Shown here: positions 43,751 through 51,182 of the stretch, in pieces | Position numbering within the stretch: the first letter of the stretch is position 1 | How the letters are laid out: the number at the start of each line of letters is the position of its first letter | DNA from: Nocardia goodfellowii | GTDB taxonomy: Bacteria; Actinomycetota; Actinomycetes; Mycobacteriales; Mycobacteriaceae | Assembly (NCBI RefSeq): GCF_017875645.1 | Contig: NZ_JAGGMR010000001.1 | Coordinates: 3,658,001-3,722,000, forward strand | Reading direction: 5' to 3' | DNA length: 64,000 bases | Notes under the pieces: model-generated | What the model saw: the letters and a program-made list of their open reading frames with translations, nothing else | What the model was told of the DNA's origin: nothing | Database searches by the model: none | Program-made: the position numbers and the translations under genes

Positions 43751-43969
43751 CGCTAGTTCATCTAGCTGAACCCATAACCGCCTGGAATCAGCTATCCGGT
43801 TGGTCACTCCGCCGCAATCCGTACAGGATTCTGTAGCCAAACATCGGCTGGTGTATCTGATCGAGGATGACGGGGATGCGGTTGTGGTGCATGCCTGCGG
43901 CATCACTACCGATGACGCGATCAACCTCGCGACAAGTGGCACCAGCCTCATGGGATGGCACAGCTAGTC
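43745..43969 (+). pseudogene. YoeB/Txe-type toxin-like remnant
   Basis: Continuing from the integrase frame, AEPITAWNQLSGWSLRR resembles the YoeB run KPEPLKGNLSGYWSRR. After a stop, another frame gives AKHRLVYLIEDDGDAVVVHA, close to the YoeB segment EHRLVYxxEDDxxxVVxA. The true C-terminus (RYHY) is missing and a tail DDAINLATSG replaces it. At least one frameshift separates the parts. No antitoxin gene is seen. This reading is tentative. Confidence 0.35.
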
Positions 43970-43970
43970 G
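43937..43970. repeat. 34-bp imperfect direct repeat, copy 1
   Basis: This 34-base stretch matches 48510-48543 at 29 of 34 positions, including an identical 16-base core GATGGCACAGCTAGTC. Both copies end reading frames on the minus strand (TAG within CTAG). It could be a second att-like core or shared 3' sequence of related genes. Confidence 0.6.
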
Positions 43971-44582
43971 AGGAGAGCCAGACCTGGTTCCAGCGATTCT
44001 TGCCGCGGTGTGAGTACCGCTCGGCGGTTTGACCAAGGCCTGACCGAGGAGCTGGGAGACCTCATCGATCGGCACTCCTTTTTCGAGCAGCCTACGGGCG
44101 TACGTTGGCCCGTTGCAGTAACCGGACATCCGGCCAGTATCTTTCGAGACCAACGATGCGCACGAGGTTGTTCAGAATTGTCGGGTATAAAGCTGTACAA
44201 CCGTGCCGGAATTCGCTGTGGCTATGTCCGTGAAACGCGAAAAGGCGAACCCGTCGATAACGAAGCTATGGTCACTGTCGAGCAGTAACGACGCACTGTA
44301 ACCTCTACATACTCAGTCTGTAGTGGTTTGAACGCAATATTGCGAATGCAATGTCTGTAATGAGGGTAAGTTGATTCGTAACGGTCAGGGGATCGGGGGC
44401 AGCGAATCCATTGTGTCCCATGGAATCTTTCGGCCGAAACGCACTGTTGCGAATTCACTCCACGGCGGCGCTTGATGAGTACACTCATCACCGTTCGATC
44501 ACAGTTGCTCCGAACCTGCTGTGGCACCTCCACTTTCGTCGTCCTCGCTCTCGGGGGACGGCGGGGTTCGTCAGGGTTGTGG
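43971..44582. other. Decayed region with recombinase-like scrap
   Basis: No intact gene. On the minus strand at about 44034-44096 the peptide ARRLLEKGVPIDEVSQLLGQ resembles the end of tyrosine recombinases or a helix-turn-helix, but the frame continues into unrelated sequence. Base composition is mixed. I read this as degraded mobile-element DNA. Confidence 0.35.
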
Positions 44583-44954
44583 TGGCCGAAGCCGCTCCAC
44601 GCTATGTGGGGCTGCTTCGGCCGCCGCAACCAATCGGCGGGTCCTACAAGTGAAGAGCGAGGTATTGGTGCAATCACGTGAACCGGACGCGTCCCGGCAG
44701 CTTGACCGGTGGGGCGGGAAGAAACGCTGGCTGGAGTGGCTTCTGTGGCTGCGAGCCGGAGTGACCGGGACAGACCTGGCGGTGCGGGTAATTCCGCATA
44801 TGAAAGAAGCCGCCAGCTCGCTGGTCATGACGACCAAAGAGCTGGCGGCTTGGTTGCTGCGCACGTAGGTCCCTGAAAGATCAACCGTGTCAGCTGTTTC
44901 GTGGTAGGAGGCTTGGATCGTGCTGCGCAACAGCCGGTTCCGGCCTCCTATCAC
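44583..44954. other. Cluster of three large inverted repeats
   Basis: GGCCGAAGC (44583-44591) pairs with GCTTCGGCC (44613-44621). AGCCGCCAGCTC (44808-44819) pairs with GAGCTGGCGGCT (44839-44850), with a nested TGGTC/GACCA. GTGGTAGGAGGC (44901-44912) pairs, with one mismatch, with GCCTCCTATCAC (44943-44954), with a nested GCTG/CAGC. None is followed by a T-run, so these are not ordinary terminators. They could be element ends, an RNA, or recombination sites. Confidence 0.55.
44650..44868 (+). CDS. Possible 72-residue small protein
   Basis: A GTG frame of 72 residues, basic and Trp-rich in the middle (WGGKKRWLEWLLWLRAG), ending MTTKELAAWLLRT. Codon choice is plausible for the genome, but there is no clear ribosome binding site, and its 3' end is one of the large inverted repeats. 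It matches no family I know and may be spurious. Confidence 0.25.
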   Translation: MKSEVLVQSREPDASRQLDRWGGKKRWLEWLLWLRAGVTGTDLAVRVIPHMKEAASSLVMTTKELAAWLLRT

Positions 44955-45041
44955 GCTCAGGCTTCACCTGAGTGGCGTGCGGAACGATGTCCAGCACGAC
45001 TCCGCACTCTACAGTCGGCATGTTCCATATGGACTGATTTG

Positions 45042-45055
45042 TTGCCATATGGCAA
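45042..45055. promoter_or_regulatory. 14-bp perfect palindrome
   Basis: TTGCCATATGGCAA is a perfect palindrome; a second CCATATGG lies at 45025-45032. Paired AT-centred palindromes can be a regulator-binding site, but the nearest confident gene starts 400 bases away. Confidence 0.3.
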
Positions 45056-45451
45056 GCGGACCGCGGTCACGAACCCTCGCAGACAGAAGTCCGGACTGGC
45101 TAACGCGTCCTGGATGTGCGATCGAGAGCGTCCACCCTGGCCTTCGCTACCCGGGCGTAGGCGCGCCAGGACGGTCTGCCGCTGCGGATGAAGGCCGGCG
45201 GGCTCATTGTCCGGGCAGTCCCAGGGCTGCTGTGTACGTGGGTTCGCGCCAGTGACCGGGGGCTCGCGTGGTGTCTTCGATCACCTAGATAGCCGACGGC
45301 CGCGGTCGAGAGGAGGCTCGCCGGTGGCTGAATTGGTCGGGACGGTTCGCCCGAAAAGGCGATGTCTCAGGTGCTCGGTTCCGCCCGGTCCGAAACGCGC
45401 CGCCGACTGTCGAACCTCGGTTATCGAGCAGGCCGTGCCGATACTGGACCG

Positions 45452-45991
45452 ATGAGCGAACCGAACCATGGTTGTGAGATTCGGCGGTGCCTCCTGAAAC
45501 CTGAAGGGCTGCGGCAGAAACATGCTTGGGTCGCCGTGGATGATCAAAACAATGCCCTATCGGTCTTTGTTGCGATCCAGGCCGGCAAGCTGGCGATGGT
45601 GGATTGCGCCCTGTACACCACTCCGTCGCGACGAGGACTGAAGCTGGCCCGGGATCTGGTATCTCAAGCACGCAGGGACCTCGCTGCCGAGGACCCCTCG
45701 ATGGCTCTGCGCTGGAGCGGTAAAGCAACGCCGGACGGTTATCGGATAGCCGCGTCGTTTGGATTCAGTATCGGTGACGAGGAGTCCGCAGAGTTGGGTG
45801 CGCGGCTCGATAAAAAGCTTGCTACAAAGCCTAACGACGATAATCTTCTAGCGTTCGCGGCGCTCCGCGCGCAATACGATGGTCGGCTACCCTGCGACCC
45901 GGTCAGGCAGGAGAGGGCGGACCATGATGGCCGGGAAGCGCTTCGAGAGGCTGCCCATGTCCTCGGGGCGCAGGTGATCGAGGAGGGGTAG
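45452..45991 (+). CDS. GNAT-like protein of unknown function
   Basis: A 179-residue protein. The middle resembles a GNAT fold: ALSVFVAIQAGKLAMVDCAL, then TTPSRRGLKLARDLVSQARR as a degenerate motif A (RRGLKLA), and TPDGYRIAASFGFSIGDEE like the final GY..GF element. The C-terminal 60 residues are charged and helical. The start is uncertain: ATG 45452 gives MSEPNHGCEI but lacks a good ribosome binding site, and an in-frame ATG lies at 45362. It sits inside the putative island, 240 bases before the OLD-family gene. Acetyltransferase activity is only inferred. Confidence 0.5.
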   Translation: MSEPNHGCEIRRCLLKPEGLRQKHAWVAVDDQNNALSVFVAIQAGKLAMVDCALYTTPSRRGLKLARDLVSQARRDLAAEDPSMALRWSGKATPDGYRIAASFGFSIGDEESAELGARLDKKLATKPNDDNLLAFAALRAQYDGRLPCDPVRQERADHDGREALREAAHVLGAQVIEEG

Positions 45992-46088
45992 CGCGGTGGT
46001 CAGCTCGCATAACTAGACCGATTGAGCCTCTGGCGCGCGAACTGTGTCGATGATGCCCCCACAAGCACCATCATTCGCACCTACAGAA

Positions 46089-46115
46089 TATAACTTGAGT
46101 CGAACGCGTGTTCGA
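46089..46115 (+). promoter_or_regulatory. Promoter -10 with perfect SOS (LexA) box
   Basis: TCGAACGCGTGTTCGA (46100-46115) fits the actinobacterial LexA consensus TCGAAC-N4-GTTCGA at every fixed position. A -10-like TATAAC lies at 46089-46094, so LexA bound here would cover the transcription start. The OLD-family gene begins 116 bases downstream with no gene between. This predicts induction by DNA damage. Confidence 0.8.
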
Positions 46116-46231
46116 TATCGAGCGTCCCTTCGGATGCGCCGTAGCAAAAGGTCCCGTTCGTACGAATGCTATTAGACAGGATGCTCGTCGACACCTTGCT
46201 CGAAATGGGTCACTCGGAAGAAGGCGGTTAA

Positions 46232-47968
46232 ATGAGGTATTCGCAGGCAATCACGACCAGCGGTGATGCGATCGAGCTTGACGGTCTTACTGTTCTAGTC
46301 GGGCCAAACAATTGCGGAAAGTCGACTACGCTCCGAGATATTCGCCATATCATCACTGGAAAACTCGAAAACATATTTCACGCGGTCCAAGAGTTGAGTA
46401 CGGAGTTTTCCCCTGGATCATCCCTTTACGATTCTATACAAAATGACAAGGCTCGTTTCAGTGGAAACGGTTTGAACTATGTCGGTCTCGGGGTTGACTT
46501 GAATTCTCGGGCTGAATTTACGGTCGACGACGGCTCCGCGCATATATGGGCAGCGAACTCTATACTCGGTAAATCGAGTGCTTCTCGGGAACAAACTACT
46601 TATAGCCAAAACTTCGGGCAGCTTCACGTTGCGCACCTTACAGCGGGAAGTAGGCTCGACCTCGCGAATTCTTGCCCGTCAGTAGATATTCAAGACGATG
46701 CGGCATCGCCAGCAAAGCTCCTCCAGTGGCTTCTTCCTCGGAGGGAGGTGCGGGCTGAGCTCGCTGCTGCATTCAAGGAAACCTTCGGGTTGGATCTCGA
46801 ATTTGACCCCTACGGGTTGGCGAAGGTTCGACTGCGAGTTTCTGAAAGCTTCCATGCGGCTCCTATACAGGTCGATGAGGCGGCGCAGTATTATCGGATG
46901 TTTCCTGAACTCGAGGAGCAGGGCGACGGGATGAGGAGCTTTGTGGGCATTGTGCTCGGCCTACTGCTCGCAGGCGATCGTCTGATTTTGATCGACGAAC
47001 CGGAAGCTTTCCTGCATCCTGAACAGGCTAGGCGACTGGGCTTATGGATCGCGCGCAATTCCGGCAAGCGGCCCGGTCAACAGATCATGTTGGCTACTCA
47101 TAACGCACACTTTCTGCAAGGGTTGATTTCCGAAAACGCGGCTGTGAAGATTATTCGACTTCGCAGAGATGGCGTTGGCCCGATACGGTTCTCGCCGATC
47201 AGTGGGAAAACTGTTAGCCAACTCGCCAGGGATCCGCTCCTTTCAAGCCAGCGGGTAATTGAAGCTATCTTTCACAATCACACGGTAATTTGTGAGGCGG
47301 ATAGCGATAGGATAATATACCAGGCAGTCGCAGCGAAGATATTCAATGTCACTGACACTCTTTTTGTAAATGCTCAAAATAAACAAACATGCGGTCGCAT
47401 AGCATCGGTGCTGATCGAAGCAGGCGTAGTACCTCGAACGGTTGTGGATATTGATATACTTCGCGATGCTGTGGACCTCAAGAAGCTCATGGAAGCTTAT
47501 GGAGTAGATGATCCGGCGCAGGCTGAGATACTCGAATTGCGCAGCAGGATCGCAGCGGAAATTGAGGATTCAATCTCGGAAGGGGAAATATTTCAAAGTA
47601 GAACGGAAGCATTTCGTAAGCTGGCGGAAGAATCCGCAACCCTAAGCAAGGGTCAGCTACGATCAAAGGTGGATGAAATCCTTGGATTAAGTAAATGGTC
47701 CGCACTTAAGAAGTGCGGGATTGCGACGCTATCCGGGCCAGCTAAAGAAGAATTTCAGGAACTGCTGAACAAATTAACAAAAAGGGGTATCGACATTGTG
47801 CCAGTCGGTGAACTGGAAAGTTGGATAGAGCTCGGGAGGAGCAAAGGCCGGTGGGTCGAACCCGCCCTTGAAATAATTTACGCGAAGCAGGCAGGAAAAC
47901 CGTTGGAAGACTTCGTCGAGCGCATTCTGCAACCAGTTACCGCCGATCCGGGAGCCGCCACGATTTAG
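46232..47968 (+). CDS. OLD-family ATPase/Toprim nuclease
   Basis: A 578-residue protein. The ABC-type ATPase has Walker A GPNNCGKST (24-32), a signature-like EEQGDGMRSFVGIVLGLLLA near 226, Walker B LILIDEPEAFLHPEQ near 251 and the H-loop MLATHNAHF near 287. A C-terminal Toprim domain begins TVICEADSDRIIYQAV (Glu near 353) and includes VVDIDILRDAVDL. This is the class 1 OLD layout known from phage P2 Old and from GajA of Gabija. AAGAAGG lies 7 bases before the ATG. A perfect SOS box lies upstream. The gene is clearly more A+T-rich than its surroundings, a sign of transfer. No UvrD-like GajB partner is present. Confidence 0.82.
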   Translation: MRYSQAITTSGDAIELDGLTVLVGPNNCGKSTTLRDIRHIITGKLENIFHAVQELSTEFSPGSSLYDSIQNDKARFSGNGLNYVGLGVDLNSRAEFTVDDGSAHIWAANSILGKSSASREQTTYSQNFGQLHVAHLTAGSRLDLANSCPSVDIQDDAASPAKLLQWLLPRREVRAELAAAFKETFGLDLEFDPYGLAKVRLRVSESFHAAPIQVDEAAQYYRMFPELEEQGDGMRSFVGIVLGLLLAGDRLILIDEPEAFLHPEQARRLGLWIARNSGKRPGQQIMLATHNAHFLQGLISENAAVKIIRLRRDGVGPIRFSPISGKTVSQLARDPLLSSQRVIEAIFHNHTVICEADSDRIIYQAVAAKIFNVTDTLFVNAQNKQTCGRIASVLIEAGVVPRTVVDIDILRDAVDLKKLMEAYGVDDPAQAEILELRSRIAAEIEDSISEGEIFQSRTEAFRKLAEESATLSKGQLRSKVDEILGLSKWSALKKCGIATLSGPAKEEFQELLNKLTKRGIDIVPVGELESWIELGRSKGRWVEPALEIIYAKQAGKPLEDFVERILQPVTADPGAATI

Positions 47969-47996
47969 TCTGCGGGCTGCTTTGAGCCGACCAGCT

Positions 47997-48518
47997 CTAT
48001 AGCTGATCGCCGAGCTTGGCTGGGCGGTGCGCATCGAGTGCGCTCATCAGCGACCGAGGATCCGTACCGGCCGACCATTTGCCGTAAGTGCCAGCCTGCC
48101 AGGCGCATAAGGTCGTTGTCTTGGCGCAGCCGGACAGCACCACGGTGGCCTGGCGGGCGTGTAGCGCGGGCAGCCAGCTCCCGGTGCTCGGTCTCGCGTG
48201 GCGGTAGTTGCGGTCACGGATGCTGGCCAGGTGGGGGCGGATCCACTACAGCAGCGCGCTGCGGTGACGACCGTATGCGGTGATCAGTTCAATACCGGCC
48301 GCGATTCCAGGAGACCGCGGCAGTCGTTCGGCGGCGGGCAGCATGCGGCCGAGGTAGGCGGCGAGGTAACCCGGCATGGAGACATTCGATCCGTTCGGTT
48401 CGACGTAGTAGCGCCAGCCAGTGCGGCGCAGGGTTTCGTTACGGTACTGGGTGATCCGCACCCATGCGCTGGCTCGTCCACGAGACCGCCGAGTTATCAA
48501 GTGGTCCGGTGGCACCAA
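47997..48518 (-). pseudogene. Unrecognised gene with in-frame stop
   Basis: The frame from 48518 is open to a TAG at 48246-48248 and then remains open, with protein-like sequence, to 47997: ITQYRNETLRRTGWRYYVEP and AYLGRMLPAAERLPRS before the stop; WIRPHLASIRDRNYRHARPS, CAWQAGTYGKWSAGTDPRS and LMSALDAHRPAKLGDQ after it. Codon use looks bacterial and GC-rich throughout. One nonsense mutation would explain it. I do not recognise the family. It is followed on the same strand by nothing and preceded by the broken HNH gene. Confidence 0.45.
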
Positions 48519-48543
48519 CCCTATGAGATGGCACAGCTAGTCA
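48510..48543. repeat. 34-bp imperfect direct repeat, copy 2
   Basis: Second copy of the repeat at 43937-43970 (29/34 identical, core GATGGCACAGCTAGTC). Here it covers the stop codon of the HNH gene and the DNA just beyond. The two copies bracket the GNAT-like and OLD-family genes. Confidence 0.6.
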
Positions 48544-49442
48544 GCGGTGCGGTGCAGTGCCCAGTGCATCCGGAACCATTCTCGCTGCGCTGGTTCCATG
48601 GCGATGGTCAGTGGTTTGCCGTGCAGGTCGCCGTAGAGCGGAATGTCCCGGAACGGTTGGCGCACATTGATAGGGTCGTCGGGATCCACGGCCAGGTCGC
48701 CGCTGTCGAACAAGGTATGCAGGTCGCGACGCAGCAAGATGCCTCCGTGGTCGTGATGTTGACCGACCTTGGCGTAGCTATAGAGGTGACAGGCGTCGAG
48801 TACCGAGGGATGCAGGTCGCCGGAGAAGGCACACCGTTCCTGATACTTGGCCAACAGGAGCTTCCGGAACTTCGTTTGTCCCAACCGTGCTCGCACCGTC
48901 TGCTGTGTATGCCCGCCCTGGATCTGTATTTGGGTTGCATCCAACGGCGCCAGCTGGGCACCGCCCGACTTGGCAGCGACTGCGGCTCGGAAACCCGCCC
49001 AATCGATCTCACGGATACTAAGTTGCGACTTGGGCTGCCTGCACAACGCTCGAACTCACTGCCGCCGAGCATTCCGTCCAGGTCGACCCAGCCTTGCTCA
49101 TGGCTGGATCGGAAATGCGTCGCAGGGACTTCCTCGATCACCGGGTCCTCGAAGATCGCTCCGCAATCGCATCGAAACGTCGGCTTTGCCTGGACGCGTC
49201 GTTTAGAACCCGTGTCGTCAGCCCGGACAGCGACCACGGGGTTTGGTGCCCTCCCACGAGTCGATCGTCTCGATCACCGACGCGCCGACCAGCTCTTCGT
49301 TGTCCCACACCGCGATCGCGTCCCCGACGCGGATCTGGCGGAAGTTCGGAACGTAGTTGTCCCAGTAATAGTGCCGTGAGGGGTGGTCGTCATATTTCAA
49401 GCCTCGACCCAGTCTCGAATACACAGCCTTCGAGAGCACCAA
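48537..49442 (-). pseudogene. Frameshifted PUA/zinc-ribbon/HNH endonuclease
   Basis: Three frame segments join into one protein. Segment 49442-49218 (frame 1) is a PUA/EVE-like domain: MVLSKAVYSRLGRGLKYDDH through IRVGDAIAVWDNEELVGASV and RGRCPG. Segment about 49225-49055 (frame 2) is a zinc ribbon: AKPTFRCDCGAIFEDPVIEE and THFRSSHEQGWVDLDGMLGG. Segment about 49055-48537 (frame 1 again) is the HNH nuclease: CRQPKSQLSIREIDWAGFRA, CAFSGDLHPSVLDACHLYSY, HGGILLRRDLHTLFDSGDL. Frames 1 and 3 agree, so two compensating single-base changes suffice. The family is thought to cut foreign or modified DNA. The HNH part alone could still be translated from an internal start. Confidence 0.75.
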
Positions 49443-49706
49443 CCACGCCCTCTACCCCTCTCCCGTCACCGACAGACCGGAACCATCGCTATCGATCATC
49501 GCTCTCTGCACTTCCCGACCACCACATCCACCGACGTCCGGGACAGTATGACCTCACCCACCGACATGTCGCTTTAACGCACATCAACGGCGTCCGGAAC
49601 GCATACTCGGGCCGTCGGGGGAGAGGTAGCTCTCGCCGTCCACCACGTTGGATCCAGTGGGACGAGTGACCTTCGAGGGGGTCGTCACATGCTGAGTTGC
49701 ATCTGA
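49443..49706. other. Intergenic, no gene seen
   Basis: Between the broken HNH gene and the right boundary repeat. Both strands have only short frames without start signals. It probably contains the promoter of the minus-strand HNH gene. Confidence 0.4.
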
Positions 49707-49746
49707 TTGGGCACACGTTGGGCACAAACAAAATCAGCCCCGGTGA
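49707..49746. repeat. Right direct repeat of putative island (att-like)
   Basis: Matches the copy at 43388-43424. It contains two TTGGGCAC units and overlaps the first arm of the tRNA-operon terminator, 27 bases beyond the 3' end of tRNA-Val. The terminator half would therefore have been the integration target. Confidence 0.5.
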
Positions 49747-49760
49747 AAACCGGGGCTGAT
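49733..49760 (-). terminator. Terminator of the Gly-Cys-Val tRNA operon
   Basis: ATCAGCCCCGG and CCGGGGCTGAT form an 11-bp perfect stem with a 6-base loop. Read on the minus strand it is followed by TTTGTTTGTG, a fair T-run. It ends the tRNA transcript just past tRNA-Val. Confidence 0.85.
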
Positions 49761-49772
49761 CAAGTAATACGG

Positions 49773-49847
49773 TGGTGCGCGATACTGGGATTGAACCAGT
49801 GACCTCTTCCGTGTCAGGGAAGCGCTCTCCCGCTGAGCTAATCGCGC
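49773..49847 (-). tRNA. tRNA-Val (GAC)
   Basis: On the minus strand the sequence folds as a cloverleaf with acceptor GCGCGAT/ATCGCGC, anticodon loop CTGACAC (anticodon GAC) and T-loop GGTTCAATCCC. The CCA end is encoded. It is the last gene of a three-tRNA unit. Confidence 0.95.
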
Positions 49848-49848
49848 G

Positions 49849-49919
49849 AGGTGGAGACGGGAATCGAACCCGTGTGCACGGCTTTGCAGGCCGTTGCCTC
49901 ACCACTCGGCCACTCCACC
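49849..49919 (-). tRNA. tRNA-Cys (GCA)
   Basis: Minus strand cloverleaf with acceptor GGTGGAG/CTCCACC, anticodon loop CTGCAAA (GCA) flanked by ACGGC/GCCGT, and T-loop GGTTCGATTCC. CCA is not encoded. It lies 1 base upstream of tRNA-Val. Confidence 0.95.
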
Positions 49920-49956
49920 GTACATAAAGGGGGAAGGCGTACTGCCCTACCTCTCG

Positions 49957-50028
49957 AGCGGATGACGGGATTTGAACCCGCGACCCTCACCTTGGCAAGG
50001 TGATGCGCTACCACTGCGCTACATCCGC
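49957..50028 (-). tRNA. tRNA-Gly (GCC)
   Basis: Minus strand cloverleaf with acceptor GCGGATG/CATCCGC, anticodon loop TTGCCAA (GCC) within TCACC/GGTGA, and T-loop GGTTCAAATCC. First gene of the Gly-Cys-Val unit. Confidence 0.95.
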
Positions 50029-50486
50029 ATTTCGCCTCGGGTGCCTTTCGGCTGTCCCTCCGACGAGAGAGAACATTAGCCGACCATCGCCTCGAGCGAC
50101 AAATCGCCTGGTCAGCCGGGGTGAATTACACCTTTGTAGTTCGTATTGCGACTGCTCTGCGTCGCTGGAAACGGCCCGCGCCGGCCGTGCAAGCACTCGC
50201 CGTCCCAGCCGTCGAACCGTCATCCCTTGCATCGCTAGCGGTCGTCGCCACGGTGACCGAGGTCGACCTGCGCGCAGTGTCGACCTGCGCGCAGTACTGG
50301 CACTACGTCGGCTGGCTGCCGCCGCGACGCTGTGTCGCCTCCTTTGGTCGCCCGGGATCCCACGCGCTCGCTTGCACCGCACAGCGTTTCGCCACGTCCG
50401 GATGGCGATTTGGTGACTCCCCAGAGGTGCGTGCTAAAGTTCCATCTCGTTCGGAACGACCGTAAACGCCGCCCGAACGCCCGTCA
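50029..50486. other. Divergent tRNA promoter region
   Basis: Between the minus-strand tRNA operon and the plus-strand tRNA-Val. No gene is supported; open frames here lack start signals. It must hold both tRNA promoters. GCTAAAG/TTCCAT near 50431 could belong to the plus one. Confidence 0.5.
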
Positions 50487-50558
50487 GGTCCTATAGCTCA
50501 GCGGGAGAGCGCTCGCCTCACACGCGAGAGGTCGCTGGTTCGAAACCAGCTAGGACCA
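50487..50558 (+). tRNA. tRNA-Val (CAC)
   Basis: Plus strand cloverleaf with acceptor GGTCCTA/TAGGACC, anticodon loop CTCACAC (CAC) within CTCGC/GCGAG, and T-loop GGTTCGAAACC. CCA is not encoded. It is divergent from the Gly-Cys-Val unit and is followed by a strong terminator. Confidence 0.96.
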
Positions 50559-50574
50559 CCTCCATATCCCTTAG

Positions 50575-50612
50575 AACCGCCGAGCACTCTAGTGTCGGCG
50601 GTTTTTTTATTT
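50575..50612 (+). terminator. Rho-independent terminator after tRNA-Val(CAC)
   Basis: AACCGCCGA (50575-50583) and TCGGCGGTT (50595-50603) form a 9-bp stem with an 11-base loop followed by TTTTTTTATTT. It is a textbook intrinsic terminator. Confidence 0.93.
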
Positions 50613-51182
50613 GCCGTTGCCTGCATCGATTGAGACGTAGGTCTGCGAGGAACCCACTGCGTGGGTGCTCGCGACATCTCGGAGTCGTTCGGCTACTGCG
50701 GCGGATGACCGACTCTGCGCAGCTTTGGCGAGTGTGCGCCCGACGTATGAGCGGCGAACAACGTGGTGATGGTTGGCTGCGGTTCGATCGCCGAGGTGAC
50801 CCGCGCTAGTTTGTCGGCCTCGCTGTCTTCCGCGCTGTGGTATCCGCGGCGGACGCATCCCGGGTGGTCGTTGCGGCACGCTGCCAGCGCCTACGCCGAT
50901 GCGCAGGCGGCCACCTCTGATTCACGCGCTGGGTGGTACGAAAAGCCCATGCGTGGCGCCGATTTCGATAATTGGCGTACGCGGCCCATGGGCGGTCGCA
51001 ATCAGAAACATTCGTAGTGGTCGGTTGGATTTGGGGCTCATTCTGAACCTGTAACAAGCACCTCACTTTCCCCGAATCCCATGTGTCACGGCCGATGTGA
51101 GCTGCCGTTTCATCGGCGGACGCAAGCCCGACCGTCGGAATCTCTATTGCCAATCGCGTGCTGAATCCAGAAGGGCGACGCT
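50613..51182. other. Region without a confident gene
   Basis: Open frames exist on both strands (for example 50607-50879 minus and 50763-51017 plus), but none has a ribosome binding site, a family resemblance or convincing codon use. The final 100 bases are the leader of the TerD-fusion gene, with AGAAGGG about 7 bases before its TTG. Confidence 0.45.

Noticed and set aside
44031..44100. Calling the peptide LLEKGVPIDEVSQLLGQ an integrase gene
   Set aside because: Only about 20 residues match a recombinase C-terminus or HTH; no catalytic Tyr or HxxR follows in any frame.
44920..45255. 111-codon ORF behind a strong AGGAGG
   Set aside because: The Shine-Dalgarno is good but the peptide resembles no protein, is Arg/Pro-rich, and the AGGAGG is one arm of an inverted repeat; kept only as part of the hairpin region.
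46232..47968. Assigning the OLD-family gene to a named system such as Gabija or PARIS
   Set aside because: No GajB helicase or DUF4435 partner is adjacent, and the ATPase and Toprim parts are fused in one protein, so only the family can be named.
50607..50879. 91-codon minus-strand ORF after the tRNA terminator
   Set aside because: No ribosome binding site, low-complexity composition, and the frame begins inside unassigned sequence.
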